This document shows, in pieces, positions 8,741 through 17,422 of a stretch of DNA of 64,000 nt. Under the pieces are notes generated by a model, which worked only from the letters and a program-made list of their open reading frames with translations, was not told where the DNA came from and did no database searches. The position numbers and the translations under genes were made by a program. Positions within the stretch are counted from its first letter, which is position 1, and the number at the start of each line of letters is the position of its first letter. This DNA comes from Fredinandcohnia aciditolerans (GTDB lineage Bacteria; Bacillota; Bacilli; Bacillales; Bacillaceae_L), in assembly GCA_003640645.1 (NCBI GenBank), contig QGHH01000008.1:62001-126000 (forward strand). Direction: 5' to 3'.

Positions 8741-10252
8741 CTACTTGTTTAAATTCTGGTAAGCTTCATTAAATTCTTTAATGACATTTTCCCCACCTGA
8801 TTTTTTCCAATCTTCAATTGCTTTCTCAAATCCAGCCTCATCAAGATCACCGAGAATATATTGATATGTTGCATCTATCATTTTTTGATTCAGAAGTTCT
8901 CCTCTTTCTGCAAAAGTAGGCGAATCGAGTGGGATTGTTGGGTCATGAATTAAATAATTTTCATTATCTACAATTAGTTTTTCAGCCTTTTGTTTAGCAG
9001 GAAGGGTATGGACTCCTTCATATCTTCCATTTGTCTTTGGTTCACCAATTTCAAGTGACTGATATGGTTTTACTTCCCTTGTTGTTAATTCAGTATCCTC
9101 TGAGTTAAGTGCTCCACCATCTTGAACGGTATAGTGTTCTCCCTCAATTCCCCAGAATATCAAGTTTGAAATTTCAGGTGTAACTAATTTATCGAAGAAA
9201 CCAAGGATATCTTTTAATTCTTCTTCACTTTCAACTGCTGATTTCGGGAATAATACAACGTTTCCGTAACCTGGGATTGCCCAGATACCGTATTCACCAT
9301 TAGGACCTACAATTTTATTATGAACATCAAATTCTACATCTGGATTAAGTTGTTTCGCATCTTTATCAATACTAATTACGTCTGACATTGATCCAATGTA
9401 CATACCAGCAGTTCCGTTTTTAAAGAATGCTTGTTGATCTTCTTTACTTGTCACCGGAAAGTCTTGGTTAATATAACCGTTATCACGTAGCTTTTTCATA
9501 AAGTCCATCGTTTGTTTGTACTCATCAAACATAAACTCAGGGAGAAGTTGTCCATCCTTTTCACCCCAGTTGTTTGGAGTCCCGAACCAAGATGCTACAG
9601 TTTTAAACGCACCATATGATAAGTCCGCACGGTCTGTTATTCCAAATGTGTCATCTTTACCATTTCCATCTGGATCATCTTCCGTAAATGCTCTAGCCAT
9701 TTCATAAATATCATCTATTGTTTCTGGGGTACCTAAGCCTAATTTTTCTGCCCAATCTTTTCTATAAATCAAACCTTGGCGTGATAATGATCTACCTTGG
9801 TATAACGAATAGATTTTACCATCAACAGCAGTATTTTCAAGGATTTGTTGATTTAACTTACTTAGATTTGGAAACTCATCTAAATATGGGCCAATTTCCC
9901 AAAACTGTCCATCACGGATTGCTTCCTTAAATTGGATGAATGTTGTTTGATTCTTAAGGAAAACAGCCTCTGGAAGTGTTTCAGTGGCAAATGCTGTATT
10001 TAACTTTTCTTCATAGCTCGTATCTGGAGTCCACTGGATAGTCAAATCAACATCTGTCTTTTCCTCTAGAAGCTTTTCAATCCTATCAGATGGAACTTCT
10101 GGGGTGTAAAGGTTTGCCATAATCGTGAAACTAGTTTTACCGTCTTTATTTGTGTTGTTAGAAGCACCAGAGCTTGAACAAGCAGCTAGTCCACCTGCTC
10201 CTAGCATTAATGCTAAAGACAAACCTAAAAATTTCTTTTTACTATTTTTCAA
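8741..10252 (-). CDS. extracellular solute-binding lipoprotein, LplA/YtcQ-type (copy 2)
   Basis: A 503-residue paralogue of the adjacent copy. It has its own lipobox LAAC (Cys25) and, like its sister, a TTG start, here with GGAGGG eight bases upstream. Differences cluster in the linker after the lipid Cys and in surface-like positions, while the interior is nearly invariant. A strong promoter lies upstream at 10401-10429. The two copies could bind different chain lengths or decorations, or respond to different signals. Only one permease pair is visible, so both may feed it. Confidence 0.93.
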   Translation of the reverse strand: MKNSKKKFLGLSLALMLGAGGLAACSSSGASNNTNKDGKTSFTIMANLYTPEVPSDRIEKLLEEKTDVDLTIQWTPDTSYEEKLNTAFATETLPEAVFLKNQTTFIQFKEAIRDGQFWEIGPYLDEFPNLSKLNQQILENTAVDGKIYSLYQGRSLSRQGLIYRKDWAEKLGLGTPETIDDIYEMARAFTEDDPDGNGKDDTFGITDRADLSYGAFKTVASWFGTPNNWGEKDGQLLPEFMFDEYKQTMDFMKKLRDNGYINQDFPVTSKEDQQAFFKNGTAGMYIGSMSDVISIDKDAKQLNPDVEFDVHNKIVGPNGEYGIWAIPGYGNVVLFPKSAVESEEELKDILGFFDKLVTPEISNLIFWGIEGEHYTVQDGGALNSEDTELTTREVKPYQSLEIGEPKTNGRYEGVHTLPAKQKAEKLIVDNENYLIHDPTIPLDSPTFAERGELLNQKMIDATYQYILGDLDEAGFEKAIEDWKKSGGENVIKEFNEAYQNLNK

Positions 10253-10400
10253 AACTATTTCCCTCCTAACAGGAATGTATATTACTCTCTCAATTTATTT
10301 CATTTAAAGGGTTCCGTAAATAATCACTATCTTAGTTACTCTTATTATATAAGGCTCTATAGGCATTTACGAGTTTTGATAGTAAGAAATTGATTACCTA

Positions 10401-10429
10401 TTTATAGAAATTAATATTATTCTAGTCAA
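10401..10429 (-). promoter_or_regulatory. SigA-type promoter of lplA-like copy 2
   Basis: On the minus strand TTGACT (10429-10424) and TATAAA (10406-10401) are separated by 17 bases, a near-consensus SigA promoter. The start point would fall near 10394, giving a leader of about 140 bases before the TTG codon. It is the first promoter of the pectin locus. Confidence 0.75.
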
Positions 10430-10452
10430 GATATTTTTTACTTTTAAAATAA

Positions 10453-10483
10453 AAAAAGTAGCCGCAAACAGCGACTACTTTCT
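10453..10483 (-). terminator. intrinsic terminator of the acyl-CoA dehydrogenase-like gene
   Basis: AAAGTAG (10455-10461) pairs with CTACTTT (10475-10481), with CGC/GCG inside, and a seven-base T run follows on the minus strand. It insulates the pectin locus promoter from the upstream gene. Confidence 0.85.
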
Positions 10484-10500
10484 CATTCAATTAGATTTAG

Positions 10501-11667
10501 TTAATTTTCCATTTCTTTAAATGCTTGATCCGCTAATTTTGCGATTGTCATGTCATCCATTGGGGGATTATGGAGTCCCGCTCTTACATCTCTATAATAG
10601 CGTTGTAACGGATTGGACTTTTGAAGGCTCTTTGCCCCAACAATCCGCATTGCTTTATCTACAACGGAAATAGCGCTATTTGTAGCAATATATTTTGCAA
10701 GTCCGAGCTCTGAACCAAGCTGACTTCGATCATCTGTCTTATCCCATTTTTCAGCAATTGCATATAGAATATGGCGTGCCTTTAAAAGCTCTACTTCCAT
10801 TTCTCCCACATTCCGCCTTACATTTGGAATCGTTTTAATCGGTCCATTTAGACTGTTAGGTGAATATTCGTTTGCAAATTTCACAGCATAGTTTCTTGCC
10901 GCCATTGCAATTCCCAAGTAGCAAGCCGGTATATGAAGTAGCCAACCATTTGGAGTTGCTTTTTGCTCAGGTGTCACCATTTCAACTAAATCATCTTCTT
11001 CCAACACAACATTTGTTAGGACAAGATCGTGACTCCCTGTACCTCTCATGGAAATTGTATTCCAGGTTTCTTCGATCATTACTCCGGGCTTAGACCTTTT
11101 CACTAAAAATTCCCCGATTTGGTCCGTTCCATCTATTGAGGCAATTACCCCAAAATAATCGAGGACTGGAGACATAGTCGTAAAAGATTTTCTTCCAGAG
11201 AGGACCCACTTATCCCCTTCTTTTTTAGCAGTTGTTTGAGGTTTACCTCCCCTCGTTGGACTACCCGTTTGAGGTTCAGTTGCCGCTCGATTATAAAGAG
11301 CACCTTGTAAGACCTCTTTTGCATAAAAGGATCGTTTTTCTTCCTTCCAACGCTTTTTATCAAATAAATCCATAGTTGCCCCTAAATGCCAGCCAATTGA
11401 TAATGCGGTAGAGCCATCACCTACTGCAAGTCTTTCTTGAAGTAAAACAAGGTCATATAAGGAAAGCCCCTCTTTCCCACCATATTCCTTAGGAACGGAA
11501 AGGCTAGTATATCCAGTATTTCTTAGTTCCTCTATATTTAATAGAGGGAACTCGCCTGTTTCATCATACTCAGCTGCTCTTTCATTAAACCTTTCTGTCA
11601 ATTCACTCACCAGCTTATATAATCGTTCTTGTTTTTCTGTTTTAATAAATGAAATGGGCATTTTCAC
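10501..11667 (-). CDS. acyl-CoA dehydrogenase family flavoprotein (YdbM-like)
   Basis: A 388-residue protein of the acyl-CoA dehydrogenase fold: helical N-terminal domain, beta domain with ATEPQTGSPTRGGKPQTTA (about 133-151) where FAD and acyl-CoA contact is expected, and a C-terminal helical domain ending near QRYYRDVRAGLHNPP. The final segment lacks the YEGT-type catalytic Glu of classical medium-chain enzymes and resembles the YdbM or DszC/SfnB-like branch, so it may be a flavin monooxygenase or an atypical dehydrogenase. It stands alone between terminators. The physiological substrate is unknown. Confidence 0.85.
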   Translation of the reverse strand: MKMPISFIKTEKQERLYKLVSELTERFNERAAEYDETGEFPLLNIEELRNTGYTSLSVPKEYGGKEGLSLYDLVLLQERLAVGDGSTALSIGWHLGATMDLFDKKRWKEEKRSFYAKEVLQGALYNRAATEPQTGSPTRGGKPQTTAKKEGDKWVLSGRKSFTTMSPVLDYFGVIASIDGTDQIGEFLVKRSKPGVMIEETWNTISMRGTGSHDLVLTNVVLEEDDLVEMVTPEQKATPNGWLLHIPACYLGIAMAARNYAVKFANEYSPNSLNGPIKTIPNVRRNVGEMEVELLKARHILYAIAEKWDKTDDRSQLGSELGLAKYIATNSAISVVDKAMRIVGAKSLQKSNPLQRYYRDVRAGLHNPPMDDMTIAKLADQAFKEMEN

Positions 11668-11795
11668 CTCTCCTTTTGCAAATACCCTTAAGTATTTAAT
11701 GTTTTTATTATACTATTCCTATTGGAATAAATAAAAAAGGATGCCTAAATATGAGGATGTGATACCAAATGAGAAAATGATTATTTGAATTTAAT

Positions 11796-11840
11796 AAAAA
11801 AAGCTAGACAAAACAGAACATGTTTTACCTAGCTTATTAT
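11796..11840 (-). terminator. intrinsic terminator of the DUF2680 gene
   Basis: AAGCTAGACAAAAC pairs with GTTTTACCTAGCTT around a short loop, one mismatch, with a T run following on the minus strand. Confidence 0.85.
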
Positions 11841-11842
11841 TA

Positions 11843-12190
11843 TTAATTTTTGTCATTATCATTTCTATCGTCATCATCTTTGTGCTTTTTATGATGATGC
11901 ATTGGAATGTATCCGTGTTCTTTGATCTTTTGATAATGTTCGTCTAACCAGTTTAGTTTTTTATCCGCTTTTTCTTTTGTAAGGACACCATATTCAACGT
12001 ATTTGTTAATAATCTCCTTTTTTGTATCAAGAAGATCAAGATACAGCTTATCAAGCTCTTGCTTTTGCTGATCCGTTAATTCTACCTTTGGCTTTTGGTC
12101 GACGTTCTCCATTTCAGCAGATACTTGAATTTCACCTACTAACAAAAAACTTAGAAATAATGCTAAACCGGTAAAAATTATCCTTTTCAT
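11843..12190 (-). CDS. secreted DUF2680 (YckD-like) protein
   Basis: A 115-residue protein with a signal peptide (MKRIIFTGLALFLSFLLVG, cleavage likely near VSAEM) and a helical domain built around LTDQQKQELDKLYLDLLDTKKEIINKYVEYGVLTKEKADKKL, split here only as a pattern: a Leu/Lys heptad helix pair followed by a tail rich in His and Asp (HHHKKHKDDDDRNDNDKN). This matches the DUF2680/YckD family of small secreted proteins with no known activity. The His/Asp tail could bind metal, which is speculation. It is transcribed alone. Confidence 0.8.
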   Translation of the reverse strand: MKRIIFTGLALFLSFLLVGEIQVSAEMENVDQKPKVELTDQQKQELDKLYLDLLDTKKEIINKYVEYGVLTKEKADKKLNWLDEHYQKIKEHGYIPMHHHKKHKDDDDRNDNDKN

Positions 12191-12276
12191 TATAATACTT
12201 CCTTTCTGCTTATGTACAAAACTCGTTTTTAGTATCCATTATTATCCATCATTTATACTAAATATTTTATGAATAT

Positions 12277-12304
12277 CAAAAGGCAGCCAAATGACTGCCT
12301 TTTT
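12277..12304 (-). terminator. intrinsic terminator at the end of the TerC gene
   Basis: AAAGGCAG (12279-12286) pairs with CTGCCTTT (12295-12302). The second arm runs to within two bases of the stop codon. A T-rich tract follows on the minus strand. Confidence 0.75.
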
Positions 12305-12996
12305 TAAGAAGCTTTTTGTTTTTCTTTAATTGAATGTGATTTCGTTTTCTTCACCTTTGTTCCAATTAGTACAACCGCAATAATGATTATCGCCTCAAAT
12401 GTGTACCTAAACCAAGGATTATCAAAGAAGTCTTGTAGAATTGGCTCTCCTACAATCATTTTAGCTGCAGTATAGGAAAGGATAGCTGCACCTATTGTAA
12501 CAATGATTGGAAAGCGGTCAATTAATTTAATGAAAAGCGTACTTCCCCAAACCATGATTGGGACCGATATGATTAACCCTGTTATGACCAAAACAAAGTT
12601 ACCATGAGCGGCACCTGCTACTCCTAGAACATTATCGAGTCCCATTAAAGCATCCGCTACGATAATCGTTCTAACAGCGGCTGCAAAAGAACCCTTGGCT
12701 TCTATTTCATGTTCATCTTGGTCATCAACAAGAAGCTTATATGCAATCCAAATGAGAAGAATACCTCCAACTAGGTGCAAACCAGGTAACTCTAGGAGCC
12801 AAACAACAGCTAATGTAGCTGTAGCCCGGATAATAATTGCCCCAACAGTTCCCCAGAGGATTGCCTTCTTTTGCTGTTCCTTTGGTAAATTTCTTGCCGC
12901 TAAACCGATAACAATCGCATTATCGCCAGCTAAAACGAGATCAATTACTATAATCGCAAGTAGAGCTGAAAAAAACTCTGCTGAAAAGAATTCCAT
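12304..12996 (-). CDS. TerC family membrane protein, YjbE-type
   Basis: A 230-residue protein with about seven membrane helices and the two TerC acidic motifs, VLAGDNAIVIGL in helix 1 and DALMGLDNVLGVA in the middle. TerC proteins are linked to manganese or calcium export and to metal loading of secreted proteins; the YjbE branch is less studied. No yybP-ykoY-type riboswitch is visible in the short divergent gap upstream. The C-terminus ends in a basic cytoplasmic tail. It is divergent from the DUF2157 gene. Confidence 0.9.
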   Translation of the reverse strand: MEFFSAEFFSALLAIIVIDLVLAGDNAIVIGLAARNLPKEQQKKAILWGTVGAIIIRATATLAVVWLLELPGLHLVGGILLIWIAYKLLVDDQDEHEIEAKGSFAAAVRTIIVADALMGLDNVLGVAGAAHGNFVLVITGLIISVPIMVWGSTLFIKLIDRFPIIVTIGAAILSYTAAKMIVGEPILQDFFDNPWFRYTFEAIIIIAVVLIGTKVKKTKSHSIKEKQKAS

Positions 12997-13163
12997 AAGT
13001 AATTCACCTCAAGAATAGGTTTCCCTAAGCTTTTATGAAATTGTTCATTAAATATTGGTATCGGAACTGACAAAATATATTATAATCAATACAACGATTC
13101 ATCTTAACCACATATAGTATGAGTAGGATATTTATTTTTCCTTGAGGAAATGGGGAGTATGAT

Positions 13164-15299
13164 ATGAAGAAGTTGATTCCTTTCGGTTACTTCGCTTCGA
13201 TTGTTTTAATTTTATCTGGAATTCTTTACTTTTTTGCTGCTAACTGGCCAGAATTTTCACGGTATGAAAAGCTTTCGCTTTCGGTGGCGGCAATGCTTTT
13301 GTTTTATATCTTTTCAGTACTTTCCACAAGACTACTTTCACAACAAGTTTTTTTAGGAAAATGGTTTTTAATGGGTGGTGCGATCACCTTTGGTTTATCT
13401 ATTGCATTAATTGGTCAAATTTATAATTCTCATGCCGACAGTTATGTACTATTTCTTGTTTGGCTAATACCAGTTATACTGCTTGCAATAAGCACAAATT
13501 ATGCTCCTTTTTCCATAATGAGCTTTATCCTTTTTCATCTCGCCTATTGGTTCTATATGAATCCATCATCATACTTCATTGTTCGCACAGATTTTCAAGA
13601 GTGGCTCATATATCTTGTAATTGCAGTACTTAATCTCATCCTCTTTATCCTTACTTTTACTCCGGTATTGGATAATAAAGCAATTCGCTACATGTCATAT
13701 ACCATGACACATATTATGTTAATCGGAATGAGTATTTTCGAATTATATGAACCATATAGTGGCTGGACGAATGTCTTATATATTTTGTTTGCTGCTGTTT
13801 GTTATTTTTATCTTGCATCGAAGAAAATTGATAAGTATCTTTCCATTATTCTTTTCACAATGGTCAGTAGTTACGTCTGTACAAAGATTATTGAAATCCC
13901 ATTTTTATTCGGAGAATCAATTGGATATCTAGGCTTGCAATTAGTAGGTTCAATTGCCTCTATCGCTTTAATTATCGGAGGAATATTGTTGGCCAGGCAT
14001 TTATCATCCAAGCATTCTGAAGCTCCTATAGGTCAAGCGATTAAAGGTACGTTAATCGTGATTGTTACACTCATTGGTTCCTTCATGTTTTCAATAAGCT
14101 TTGGGGGAGTTCTCTTCCTATTATTCTCTAGCTTCTATGCCACGGTTGTTTTAAGTTTATTATTTATTTCTATTGGTTTATTTGTGAAAAAGCTTGGGCC
14201 ATATGTCCGAAACACGCTTCTGTTTATCGGATTTTTCTCAGGTCTACTGGAAGCATTTTTCCTATCTGCACCCATTACGATTTTCTTTTTAATCGTTTCT
14301 ATTGTCGTAACTGTTATCATGAAAGATGGAAACATAAGATTCTTAAGCTACACTACAACCATTGGATGTTTAATAAACCTAATATTAGATGAATTCGGAA
14401 TGTGGGTCCATTTAGAATCTGTATTCATAGGTATTGCACTAGTCAATGCAACAATCTATTATTTTGTTCGCAAGCAAGCTATATTAAAACGAATAAGTTT
14501 GTTTTACGCCTTACTCTTTTTCTACGCTCTTACCTTTTTAGATCATTTACTTTGGCAGGAAATAATCTATAGCTTTTTGTTTTTTATCATAACAACAGTA
14601 CTTGTTCTTTTCTTCTCACGAAGAGACGATTTATTTTTATTTAGAATGACTTTAGTGTTCTGGATTGCACTAGTGATATCAACTTATTACGACCTTGTTT
14701 GGTCTCTTGTACACAAATCAATGTCACTACTACTGATTGGACTTATTTTCTTCGTAATCACTCAATTCTTTGAACGTAGGACTGATAAAAGTGAATTAAA
14801 GGAAGTAAAAGTTTTTACGAAAAAGCAATGGATTCTTATTGGACTCATTCTTCTTTTGCAGTTGACGATCGCGGGATACCAAATTGGGACTAGTGAGTCA
14901 TTATTAAATAACGGGAAAGAAATTACACTTGAGTTAGCGCCTGTTGACCCCCGTTCTATGCTTCAGGGTGATTATGTGATCTTGCGTTACGAAATTGCAG
15001 AAGTAAATGATTTAAAAAATGTTCATTCAGGAAATAAAGTGTTTATTCTTGCAAAAGAAGACCAACATGGTATCTATCAACGGGAGAAAATACTCACTTC
15101 TATTGATCCTCGTGACTATCAACTTGCTCAAGATGAGGTCCTAATTGCTGGTAAGTACAATGGCTATAATGGTATTATTATCGGTATAGAAAGTTATTTT
15201 GTTAAAGAAGGTACAGGTTTAGACTTACAGCGCAATGCAAAATACGCTAAAGTAAAAGTTTCGAAAAACGGGAATTCAATATTACAGTCAATTGAGTAG
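13164..15299 (+). CDS. DUF2157 / GDYXXLXY domain membrane protein
   Basis: A 711-residue protein with about 18-20 predicted membrane helices. The N-terminus (1-about 300) fits DUF2157; the C-terminal extracytoplasmic part (about 580-711) contains DPRSMLQGDYVILRYE, the signature of the GDYXXLXY domain. In many bacteria these domains are separate neighbouring genes; here they are fused. Start ATG 13164 follows GGGGAG. The function is not known. A weak promoter TTGGTA-N17-TATTAT overlaps the opposite-strand control region of the TerC gene. Confidence 0.85.
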   Translation: MKKLIPFGYFASIVLILSGILYFFAANWPEFSRYEKLSLSVAAMLLFYIFSVLSTRLLSQQVFLGKWFLMGGAITFGLSIALIGQIYNSHADSYVLFLVWLIPVILLAISTNYAPFSIMSFILFHLAYWFYMNPSSYFIVRTDFQEWLIYLVIAVLNLILFILTFTPVLDNKAIRYMSYTMTHIMLIGMSIFELYEPYSGWTNVLYILFAAVCYFYLASKKIDKYLSIILFTMVSSYVCTKIIEIPFLFGESIGYLGLQLVGSIASIALIIGGILLARHLSSKHSEAPIGQAIKGTLIVIVTLIGSFMFSISFGGVLFLLFSSFYATVVLSLLFISIGLFVKKLGPYVRNTLLFIGFFSGLLEAFFLSAPITIFFLIVSIVVTVIMKDGNIRFLSYTTTIGCLINLILDEFGMWVHLESVFIGIALVNATIYYFVRKQAILKRISLFYALLFFYALTFLDHLLWQEIIYSFLFFIITTVLVLFFSRRDDLFLFRMTLVFWIALVISTYYDLVWSLVHKSMSLLLIGLIFFVITQFFERRTDKSELKEVKVFTKKQWILIGLILLLQLTIAGYQIGTSESLLNNGKEITLELAPVDPRSMLQGDYVILRYEIAEVNDLKNVHSGNKVFILAKEDQHGIYQREKILTSIDPRDYQLAQDEVLIAGKYNGYNGIIIGIESYFVKEGTGLDLQRNAKYAKVKVSKNGNSILQSIE

Positions 15300-15324
15300 G
15301 AGGCAAACTGTCCTCCTTTTTTTA
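15298..15324 (+). terminator. intrinsic terminator of the DUF2157 gene
   Basis: AGGAGG overlapping the stop codon pairs with TCCTCCT after a seven-base loop and is followed by a run of T. Confidence 0.85.
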
Positions 15325-15399
15325 TGCAAAATTACAATATGATACAATTTATCATGATATAATTTATAAGTATTATAATTTGAAGGGGAGAATCGAGAA

Positions 15400-16599
15400 A
15401 TGTTACAAAACCTATATGAATCTTTAGACAAAAAATATTCAGAATTGGTTGAAATTCGACGTTATTTGCATCAACACCCAGAAGTTTCCTTTAAAGAATA
15501 TAAAACCGCTGAATACATCTCGAATTTTTATAAAAGTTTAGGAATTGAAGTGCGTTCAAATGTAGGAGGTAACGGTGTTGTTGCGAAAATTCATGGTAAC
15601 AAACCAGGTCCAACTGTAGCTTTACGCGCTGATTTCGATGCTCTTCCGATTCAGGACGAAAAGGATGTGCCTTATAAATCAACTGTCCCTGGTGTGATGC
15701 ATGCTTGTGGACATGATGGACATACCGCTACATTGCTAGTATTAGCAAAAACACTTCATGAAATGAAGGAACAACTCGCAGGAAATGTTGTCCTTATCCA
15801 CCAACACGCAGAAGAATTTGCTCCAGGTGGTGCTATTTCTATGATCGAAGATGGGTGTCTTGAAGGTGTAGATGTCGTATTCGGCACACATCTATGGGCA
15901 ACAACACCGACTGGAACTATTGAATACCGCGTTGGTCCAATCATGGCTGCTGCGGATCGTTTTGAAGTTAAAATTCAAGGATCAGGTGGCCACGGAGCAC
16001 ATCCGCATACCACTAAGGATGCCGTTGTTATTGGGTCTCAGTTAGTTATGAATTTACAACAAATTGTGAGCAGACGCGTTGATCCAGTTGAATCTGCAGT
16101 TGTGTCAGTAGGCTCGTTCGTTGCAGAAAATCCATTTAACGTAATTGCAGACTCAGTTAAACTTGGAGGAACAGTGCGAACATTTAGTGAAGATGTTAGA
16201 GACCAAATCGAACATGAAATAGAGCGAATTGTAAAAGGAACATGTATTGCAGCAGATTCCACTTACTCCTATGCATTCCATCGTGGTTACCCTGCGGTCG
16301 TTAATCATAAAGAACAAACGGATTTCCTAGTTGAAGCTGCTGCAAATGTACCTGGTGTTATAAAAGTTGCAGAAGCTGCTCCTCAAATGGGTGGCGAAGA
16401 TTTTGCTTATTATTTACAGCATGTACCTGGGACTTTCTTCTTTACAGGCGCGAAGCCAGCTGATGAAACAAAAGCTTATTCACATCATCATCCAAAATTT
16501 GATATTGATGAAAAAGCAATGCTTATAGCTGCCAAAACATTAGGAACAGCAACATTAAATTATCTTTCAGTCGAAAAATCAGAAGAAGCTACAGTATAA
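15400..16599 (+). CDS. yhaA: M20 family N-acyl-amino-acid amidohydrolase
   Basis: A 399-residue cytoplasmic metallopeptidase-fold enzyme (M20D). The metal and catalytic residues are visible: RADFDALP (76-83), HACGHDGH (101-108, Cys103 and His105) and HAEE (136-139). The lid domain lies at about 185-300 and a terminal His-rich stretch at HHHPKFDIDE. The family cleaves N-acyl or aryl groups from amino acids. Synteny with B. subtilis yhaA, next to ecsC, supports the name. RBS AGGGGAG precedes ATG 15400. It converges with ecsC on a shared bidirectional terminator. Confidence 0.92.
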   Translation: MLQNLYESLDKKYSELVEIRRYLHQHPEVSFKEYKTAEYISNFYKSLGIEVRSNVGGNGVVAKIHGNKPGPTVALRADFDALPIQDEKDVPYKSTVPGVMHACGHDGHTATLLVLAKTLHEMKEQLAGNVVLIHQHAEEFAPGGAISMIEDGCLEGVDVVFGTHLWATTPTGTIEYRVGPIMAAADRFEVKIQGSGGHGAHPHTTKDAVVIGSQLVMNLQQIVSRRVDPVESAVVSVGSFVAENPFNVIADSVKLGGTVRTFSEDVRDQIEHEIERIVKGTCIAADSTYSYAFHRGYPAVVNHKEQTDFLVEAAANVPGVIKVAEAAPQMGGEDFAYYLQHVPGTFFFTGAKPADETKAYSHHHPKFDIDEKAMLIAAKTLGTATLNYLSVEKSEEATV

Positions 16600-16603
16600 T
16601 AAT

Positions 16604-16645
16604 AAAACGCAAGAATGATGTATTTCACACCATTCTTGCGTTTTA
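16604..16645. terminator. bidirectional terminator between yhaA and ecsC
   Basis: AAAACGCAAGAATG (16604-16617) pairs perfectly with CATTCTTGCGTTTT (16631-16644); A and T runs on either side suit both strands. Confidence 0.9.
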
Positions 16646-16646
16646 T

Positions 16647-17357
16647 TTATTGTAGGATTCGAATACGATAACAATTTTTCACAACTTCTCCTAAGTGATC
16701 AAGTAAATTGTAATTGGCATATGCCCCAACAACAGCTCCAACACCTGGAAGTAATTGAAGCATTTTTACGAAATCAATATAATCACGGTATTCTTGTTGG
16801 AAGATACGCCAATCCATTTCAACTAGGCTCTGTTTCTCTAGTTCCCAATTCTCGATAATCTGAAATGTTTTCTTTTTATGTTCATCACTAGAAAAAGCCA
16901 GCTGAAACACATACAACAAGAAAAGACGTTCTTCATAATTTTTCGTATCAAACCCATGTATCGCTGCTACTTCAAATAAAAATTTCATCTTTATTGAAAG
17001 AAGCAAAGGAAAATCAGCCAAGGCTAGAAAAAATCCTCCTGCCCCTGTTCCAGCTCCTTCTGCAGCTGCAGTTCGTCTATAGACTGTTAATTTTTCTTCT
17101 ATTAGCTTTTCTTTTACCTCCAATGTCATTTTATCTGGATAGTTTCCCTTTGTTGTATATTCTGATCCAACTAATGTAGCTTGAACCATCTTTTTGATGC
17201 TCTCGGTAATGACCGTGTGGGCCTTTTCAGGAATCATTTCGTTCACTTTAGTTTGAGCTTTTTTTGAAACACGTTGGAGCATAGTAGATTTTTTAATCAG
17301 CTTTTTTCGCCATTGAAATAATTCCTCTTCCACTTTTAACAGATATAAATCATCCAT
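16647..17357 (-). CDS. ecsC: EcsC family protein
   Basis: A 236-residue protein with the EcsC core: GAGTGAGGFFLALADFPLLL around 100-120, a glycine-rich amphipathic region, and GAVVGAYANYNLLDHLG near the C-terminus. EcsC is the third product of the ecs operon and has no assigned biochemical role. It lies 65 bases after ecsB on the same strand, the same order as in B. subtilis. Start ATG 17357 is preceded by GAGGGG and AGAGG stretches. Confidence 0.93.
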   Translation of the reverse strand: MDDLYLLKVEEELFQWRKKLIKKSTMLQRVSKKAQTKVNEMIPEKAHTVITESIKKMVQATLVGSEYTTKGNYPDKMTLEVKEKLIEEKLTVYRRTAAAEGAGTGAGGFFLALADFPLLLSIKMKFLFEVAAIHGFDTKNYEERLFLLYVFQLAFSSDEHKKKTFQIIENWELEKQSLVEMDWRIFQQEYRDYIDFVKMLQLLPGVGAVVGAYANYNLLDHLGEVVKNCYRIRILQ

Positions 17358-17422
17358 GCGCCTCTACCCCTCTTTTAATTTAATACATAATACGATTAAT
17401 AATAGGGATAGGTTTCAAATGA

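Noticed and set aside
12997-13163. yybP-ykoY manganese riboswitch before the TerC gene
   Set aside because: The divergent gap is too short and lacks the conserved GGGGAGTA-type motifs on the minus strand.
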